This document shows, in pieces, positions 59,308-64,000 of a stretch of DNA of 64,000 bases; positions within the stretch are counted from its first letter, which is position 1; each line of letters starts with the position of its first letter. The DNA lies in NCBI RefSeq assembly GCF_033568475.1, contig NW_027331831.1, forward strand, positions 9,796,001 through 9,860,000. The letters run 5' to 3'. The translations under genes and the position numbers were made by a program. Source of the stretch: Henckelia pumila. Its lineage: Eukaryota > Streptophyta > Magnoliopsida > Lamiales > Gesneriaceae. The notes beneath the pieces are model-generated. The model was not told the DNA's origin. It saw only the letters and a list, made by a program, of their open reading frames with translations, and ran no database searches.

Positions 59308-60780
59308 CTGCTTTGGGTTATAGGAAAATTTCAATGTTAAGTCATATCTTTCAATAATACATGGAAAATTTCACCGTAGCTGTACAGACACTGTCTTAAT
59401 AGTGCATCTAAGAATTAAAATTTATCAATATATGTAAGATCAATTGAAAAAATAATGAATCCGACATGTATTGATAAATCTCTACTTTAAAATATTTTTT
59501 GAGACAGTGTATATACACATATGATCTAATTTACCGTTATAAGGACTGAACACAAGTAACTCAACATAAAATAATGAGAACATTATTAATAAAATCATTT
59601 AAAGAAAATTTCAAAAGAAAAACAAAGGCGAGTTATGCAAGCATTTCCTGAAAAGTAAAAAATCGAAAACCCTATATAACATAAGGGTTAAATTATTTTT
59701 TAAAAAAAATAAGGATATATTGCTTTGTTAATATTTTTTAGAAGAATTTATTTCATTGAGGAATTTTTTTAGGGAGACTGATATAATTATATCGAAATAC
59801 AAGCGAAATAATCTTCGTTTAAATCGAGTTGTTTTTAGTTTGATCACTATATTTTAGAGTAACTTCTTCGGTATTACATAGCATTCTTCACAATTCGATC
59901 TTTTTTAGATTGAAAATAATAATCGGAGATTTAATCTCACATCATTTTATTATAATATATTAAAAAAATCAATGTATTTTTTCCGATCCACTCATTTAAA
60001 CTATATTTTCTTTTTCATCCATATTAGTTTAGTTTTCATATTAATGTTATCTTTTCGACTCTTTTATCAATATACTCTATTAAATTAGTATCATTAACTA
60101 CTTATATAATTACTTAATTTTATTAAAATTTTCATTAAATGAGAAGATAATGAAAAATTATTTTACAAAATTGATTTTTTCAAACGCATTTCAATATGTG
60201 TAAAAATACACACAAATCTAAATTAGTGAGAAAGAGTGTAAACGAAATCTTTGATTTTTTTTTTTAAAAAAAGAAAAAAAATGATTCTGTGGCCACTTTT
60301 TTATTTCCTTCCTGTATGGGAGTAGATAATAAAAATAAAAATTTGGGAAGTACTGGTGATTTGATTAACTAAATCTGACCTAAATTATAATCCAATAAAA
60401 TATTCACGAAAGGACTACTTTCACACCTTTTTCAATAAAAAAAAAAAACCAATGTGTATAATCAATAATGAATTGGTAGAAGGATAATAATTTTTATTAC
60501 TTGGCCCATCAAGTCCTTTTCTAGCTGGTAGGGATTGCAATTATGCCCTTAAGTATCCTCATTAATGCTTAAATTTACATTTATCATTCCCTAAATGATG
60601 CTTTTTTTAAAAAATTAATTAATTAATTTAAAAACATATATTAAAATAATATTGATAGCAGATATTCACGTTAAAGAAATTAATTAAATTTTGATTGATT
60701 TAAATGAATTGTCAATTATTATAGTTGAAAATGGCAAAATGGTTAATATAAACAACCGCGAGGGCTAATCTAGAAGTGGG

Positions 60781-60815
60781 GACGTGGCAGAAAAAACTCG
60801 AAAGCGAAACCCTAA
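60781..60815 (+). promoter_or_regulatory. ABRE-like ACGTGGC and telo-box upstream of TPS
   Basis: GACGTGGCAG at 60781 contains an ACGTGGC ABRE/G-box core, and AAACCCTAA at 60807-60815 is a telo-box. Both lie about 360 bases before the end of the first leader exon, in the expected promoter region. Function is inferred from motif identity alone. Confidence 0.4.
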
Positions 60816-61172
60816 ACCAGGGTTAGTTGAATTAATAAACCGCAGTTAAGCTCCACCTCGTCTCTATCCTCTTCTTTCCCACCAAATTTCCACCTCATTT
60901 CTCATTATTTTGTGTTTAAAATATTCTTATAAGTTTCAACTTCTTGTACCATTCGCTTGGGGTGGTTGTACATTTGGTTTATCCCATTCGCATTAATTAT
61001 CTCTATCCTTTTCCATCCAAAAGCATAAAATCTCTCTTACTTTCTCTCTCTAGGAAACCATATCCATCTGTACAAATTCCTCTCATTTCCATTCTCTCTC
61101 TCTCTGGAAAACTCTACGAGGAAACCAATTGAGAAACGTTTTCTTCCGTGCTGACGAGTATTCAGATCGCAT

Positions 61173-62223
61173 GTAAGTACTTTCACTTCGTTTTTTCTCG
61201 GTTTCTTGTGTGAATCAATCGGGATTAGGGACAAGAGTGGGGTGATGGAGGATAGGTTCGTACCGTGCTCCTTTTTTGTGTTGTTTTTTGAAGCATTTAT
61301 GACGGAGAACTGAAGTAAATTGGTTGAATTTTTAGTTATGTTTTTAATTTTTAATTTAATATATTTGTTAATTTTTCCTTCTTTTTTTTCTTTTTGCTGG
61401 ATTTTGAGCTTCGTGTTGAAAGATTAAAAGCTGATACATGAAAATTGTATTTTCTACGTGCTCGCTTTATCCTCAAGTGTTGATACTTTTGTAGCTTTTA
61501 TTAAAGTTGTGTTTCTGGTAAATCTTGTGATTCTGCATCGAATTTTGTTGACTTTTATAATCATTTTGTGTTTTGGTGAGATTTGAATTTCTTTGCTACA
61601 ATCATGTGGTATGATTCAGCACGCTGATTGTACTGGAGGCTGTGTCGATTTTTGTGCTTCTACTTCATCGACGGCACGTATATACTGTTGCAGTCGTCGT
61701 GTTTTTGCTGGAAGGAAAATTTTGTACAGAGAGAGGGCACCACATAGCTTGCGTAGTTTCACATTCTTTATTGTTCAAGAACAGTTTTCTGCGAGTTATC
61801 TATTTACTTGCTGGTGGCTTTTGGCCTTTCCTGGCATTTGCATATGAAAGGGAAGATAATATGGTATACATTTTTGAAACTGGTTGCTGTGGGTATTTAA
61901 GTTTTGCGCATCATCAGTGCTACTTCCACGTCGATTATATGTCTTGTGTGATTTGTATCAGTGAAACTTTCGGTAAATAGATCTACTTTCTGAGACCTCT
62001 GGTATCATCATTTAGTTGCTACAATGATGTTTAGCTTTAAGAACTGGTTGATCTTATGGTTTAATTTTATTTACTGTCGAGGTCTTTTCCATTTTCGATT
62101 ATCTGTTGGATTGCATGCATATTCTCCTCACATGGTAATTAGTTGGGATAAATGTATCTATGTGAAATGAAGGTGCTACCACCCTTGATTAAAATTGTTT
62201 ACCAGAATTTCCTATTTACGCAG
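61173..62223 (+). other. Leader intron of the TPS gene
   Basis: Donor GTAAGT at 61173 and acceptor TTTACGCAG ending at 62223 bound a 1,051-bp intron in the 5' UTR. Leader introns are usual in class II TPS genes. The remaining leader exon, 62224-62310, has no ATG. Short open frames inside the intron (61593-61980) are not genes. Confidence 0.7.
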
Positions 62224-62310
62224 GCTTGTGGGCGTTTCTCTTGACATCACTTCATCTAAGTCTTGGACAGCAGTTTCTTAGAAATCAGGACCTGAAAAGT
62301 TAATATTGCT

Positions 62311-64000
62311 ATGATGGCTTCAAGGTCGTGTGGGAATTTCTTCGACTTGGCGTCTGAAGAATTACTGAATCTCCCCCAAACTCCTAGAGGTCTTCCTAGG
62401 GTGATGACTCTTCCTGGTGTCATATCCGATGGACATGGGAACAGTGACGCGGAGTCAGACAGCACATCATCTATTTGCCGTGAGAGGAAAATTATAGTGG
62501 CAAACATGTTGCCTTTGCATGCTCAGAAGGACAATGGGACTGGTAAATGGAGTTTCAGTTTGGATGCGGATTCTCTTTTGTTACAGTTGAAAGATGGTTT
62601 TACACGCGATACTGAGGTTATATACGTGGGATCTCTCAAAGTTGAAATAGAAGCCAAAGAGCAGGAGGAAATTGCACAAAGACTTCTAGACGATTTCAAC
62701 TGTGTGCCCACTTTTCTTCCGCAAGATATCCAAAAAAAATTCTACCATGGTTTCTGTAAGCAACAACTCTGGCCTCTTTTTCACTACATGCTACCTATGT
62801 GCCCAGATCATGGAGATCGCTTTGACAGACAGCTGTGGCAGGCCTACGTGTCTGCAAATAAGAGCTTTGCTGACAAGGTCATGGAAGTAGTCAACCCTGA
62901 AGATGATTTCATCTGGATTCATGATTATCATCTGATGGTGCTACCTACATTTCTAAGGAAGCGTTACAATAGAATCAAGCTTGGGTTTTTTCTTCACAGT
63001 CCATTTCCTTCGTCAGAGATATATAGAACATTGCCTGTTAGAGATGAGATTCTGAAAGGATTATTAAATTCTGATTTAATCGGTTTCCATACATTTGACT
63101 ATGCCCGTCACTTCCTCTCATGTTGTGGTAGAATGCTAGGCCTGGATTATGAATCTAAGAGAGGGCACATTGGACTTGATTATTTTGGTCGCACTGTGTA
63201 TATAAAAATCCTCCCAGTAGGTATACACATGGGTAGGCTGGAATCTGTGCTGAATTTGCCTTCTACATGCAACAAAGTCAAGGAGATCAGAGAGCAGTTC
63301 AAGGACAAGAAGTTGATTCTTGGTGTAGATGACATGGATATTTTCAAAGGCATCAGTCTTAAGTTGCTGGCTTTTGAACAACTCCTGCAGCAACATCGGG
63401 AGTTTCAAGGAAAATTAGTTTTGATTCAAATAGTGAATCCTGCTAGGAGCTCTGGGAAAGATGTTCAAGAAGCCAAAAAGGAAACTTACTCGACTGTAAA
63501 AAGAATAAATGAGGTTTTAGGCTACCCTGGTTATGCACCCGTGATTTTGATTGATCGTCATGCTTCTCGCAGTGAGAAGAGTGCTTATTATGCTATGGCG
63601 GAATGTTGCATAGTTAATGCTGTTAGGGATGGCATGAACTTGGTCCCTTACAAGTATGTGGTCTGCAGGCAGGGTTCTTCTGGTATGAATGAAGCAATGA
63701 GTACAAAAGCAGATTCTCCTAGGACGAGCATGCTTGTTGTGTCAGAGTTTGTTGGATGTTCACCTTCTCTGAGTGGAGCAATTAGGGTGAATCCATGGGA
63801 CATCGATGCCGTGGCCGAGGCTATGAATATGGCCATTACCATTCCTGATGCAGAAAAGCAACTGCGGCATGAGAAACACTACCGATATGTTAGTTCTCAT
63901 GATATAGCTTATTGGGCTCGGAGTTTCATGCAGGATTTGGAGAGAGCATGCAAGGATCATTACGATAAACGGTGCTGGGGTATTGGATTAGGCCTCAGTT
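62311..64000 (+). CDS. Class II trehalose-phosphate synthase, TPS8/9/10-like, 3' partial
   Basis: First coding exon, open for 563 codons and cut by the window end; family members run to about 850 residues with a C-terminal phosphatase-like domain that is not included. The start MMASRSCGNFFDLAS, LPRVMTLPG (residues 28-36) and the glycosyltransferase-20 domain from about residue 60 fit Arabidopsis TPS8-TPS10. Visible motifs: NMLPL (65-69) where active TPS1 has NRLP; WIHDYHLMVLP with the conserved Asp; FFLHSPFPSSEIYR; VDDMDIFKG; and VNPWD. Class II proteins are generally thought to lack synthase activity and to act in sugar and SnRK1 signalling. ATG 62311 is the first in the leader exon; the second ATG follows at once. 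Confidence 0.94.
   Translation, partial: MMASRSCGNFFDLASEELLNLPQTPRGLPRVMTLPGVISDGHGNSDAESDSTSSICRERKIIVANMLPLHAQKDNGTGKWSFSLDADSLLLQLKDGFTRDTEVIYVGSLKVEIEAKEQEEIAQRLLDDFNCVPTFLPQDIQKKFYHGFCKQQLWPLFHYMLPMCPDHGDRFDRQLWQAYVSANKSFADKVMEVVNPEDDFIWIHDYHLMVLPTFLRKRYNRIKLGFFLHSPFPSSEIYRTLPVRDEILKGLLNSDLIGFHTFDYARHFLSCCGRMLGLDYESKRGHIGLDYFGRTVYIKILPVGIHMGRLESVLNLPSTCNKVKEIREQFKDKKLILGVDDMDIFKGISLKLLAFEQLLQQHREFQGKLVLIQIVNPARSSGKDVQEAKKETYSTVKRINEVLGYPGYAPVILIDRHASRSEKSAYYAMAECCIVNAVRDGMNLVPYKYVVCRQGSSGMNEAMSTKADSPRTSMLVVSEFVGCSPSLSGAIRVNPWDIDAVAEAMNMAITIPDAEKQLRHEKHYRYVSSHDIAYWARSFMQDLERACKDHYDKRCWGIGLGLS

Larger units (their letters stand above)
50112..60780. other. Long spacer before the TPS gene
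   Basis: About 10.7 kb without a recognisable gene. It holds the KUP6-like 3' UTR, a 102-bp MITE (51491), a hairpin (53556), a GC-rich promoter-like island (56331) and a MITE fragment (58466). It also has (TA)n runs near 57041 and 59263, and an unclassified GGCCTCC-rich segment near 52705-52760 followed by T-rich DNA. A GC-richer block at 51240-51432 with repeated CGAGTACGAATACGAA-type sequence looks like a repeat, but I cannot name it. Confidence 0.55.

Noticed and set aside
61593..61980. 84- and 112-codon frames upstream of TPS
   Set aside because: They lie wholly inside the leader intron bounded by GTAAGT and CAG.

Overview
This window is nuclear DNA of a flowering plant. It is AT-rich, carries long intergenic spacers full of small transposons, and holds four intron-containing plant genes plus two complete LTR retrotransposons with the usual plant tRNA-iMet primer sites. 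Protein style fits a eudicot. The extra ORF of the second retrotransposon resembles, from memory only, proteins annotated in Lamiales/Gesneriaceae genomes, so an asterid is my guess; nothing here proves a family.

Layout. 1-2.2 kb: spacer with two MITEs. 2.2-5.7 kb: spermidine synthase, nine coding exons, + strand. 5.7-10.5 kb: spacer with a hAT-type element (perfect 8-bp target duplication) and a Mutator-like element (9-bp duplication). 10.5-14.45 kb: KUP7/KUP12-like HAK/KUP/KT potassium transporter, nine coding exons, +. 14.5-17.8 kb: spacer with one MITE. 17.8-27.85 kb: a probable solo LTR split by a complete Ty1/copia element (18535-27521, 1,863-bp LTRs, pol on the minus strand, gag reduced to a relic). 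27.9-31.4 kb: spacer. 31.4-42.9 kb: a very young SIRE-like Ty1/copia element (1,419-bp LTRs, gag, broken pol and a long intact third ORF, all on the minus strand). 42.9-46.25 kb: spacer with an old DNA transposon. 46.25-50.1 kb: KUP6/KUP8-like potassium transporter, eight coding exons, +. 50.1-60.8 kb: long spacer with MITEs, a near-perfect hairpin and a GC-rich promoter-like island. 60.8-64.0 kb: class II trehalose-phosphate synthase (TPS8/9/10-like), +, cut by the window end.

The four host genes do not form an operon or known cluster. They serve polyamine synthesis, K+ transport (two distinct subfamilies) and trehalose-6-phosphate-related sugar signalling. The two KUP genes share exon structure in their middle portion, including a GC-AG intron at the same place; two further GC donors occur in the spermidine synthase gene. 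The retrotransposons are younger than the genes and both lie antisense to them, between the two KUP genes.

Most notable observations: the clustering of GC-AG introns; a spermidine synthase N-terminus whose conserved residues lie upstream of the first in-frame AUG; a 73-bp-period palindrome array inside the interrupted solo LTR; a GC-rich multi-hairpin leader in the gag-less copia element; and the contrast between an intact third ORF and a broken pol in the SIRE-like element. All exon boundaries were set by eye from reading frame, splice consensus and remembered family sequences; no alignment or database search was run.
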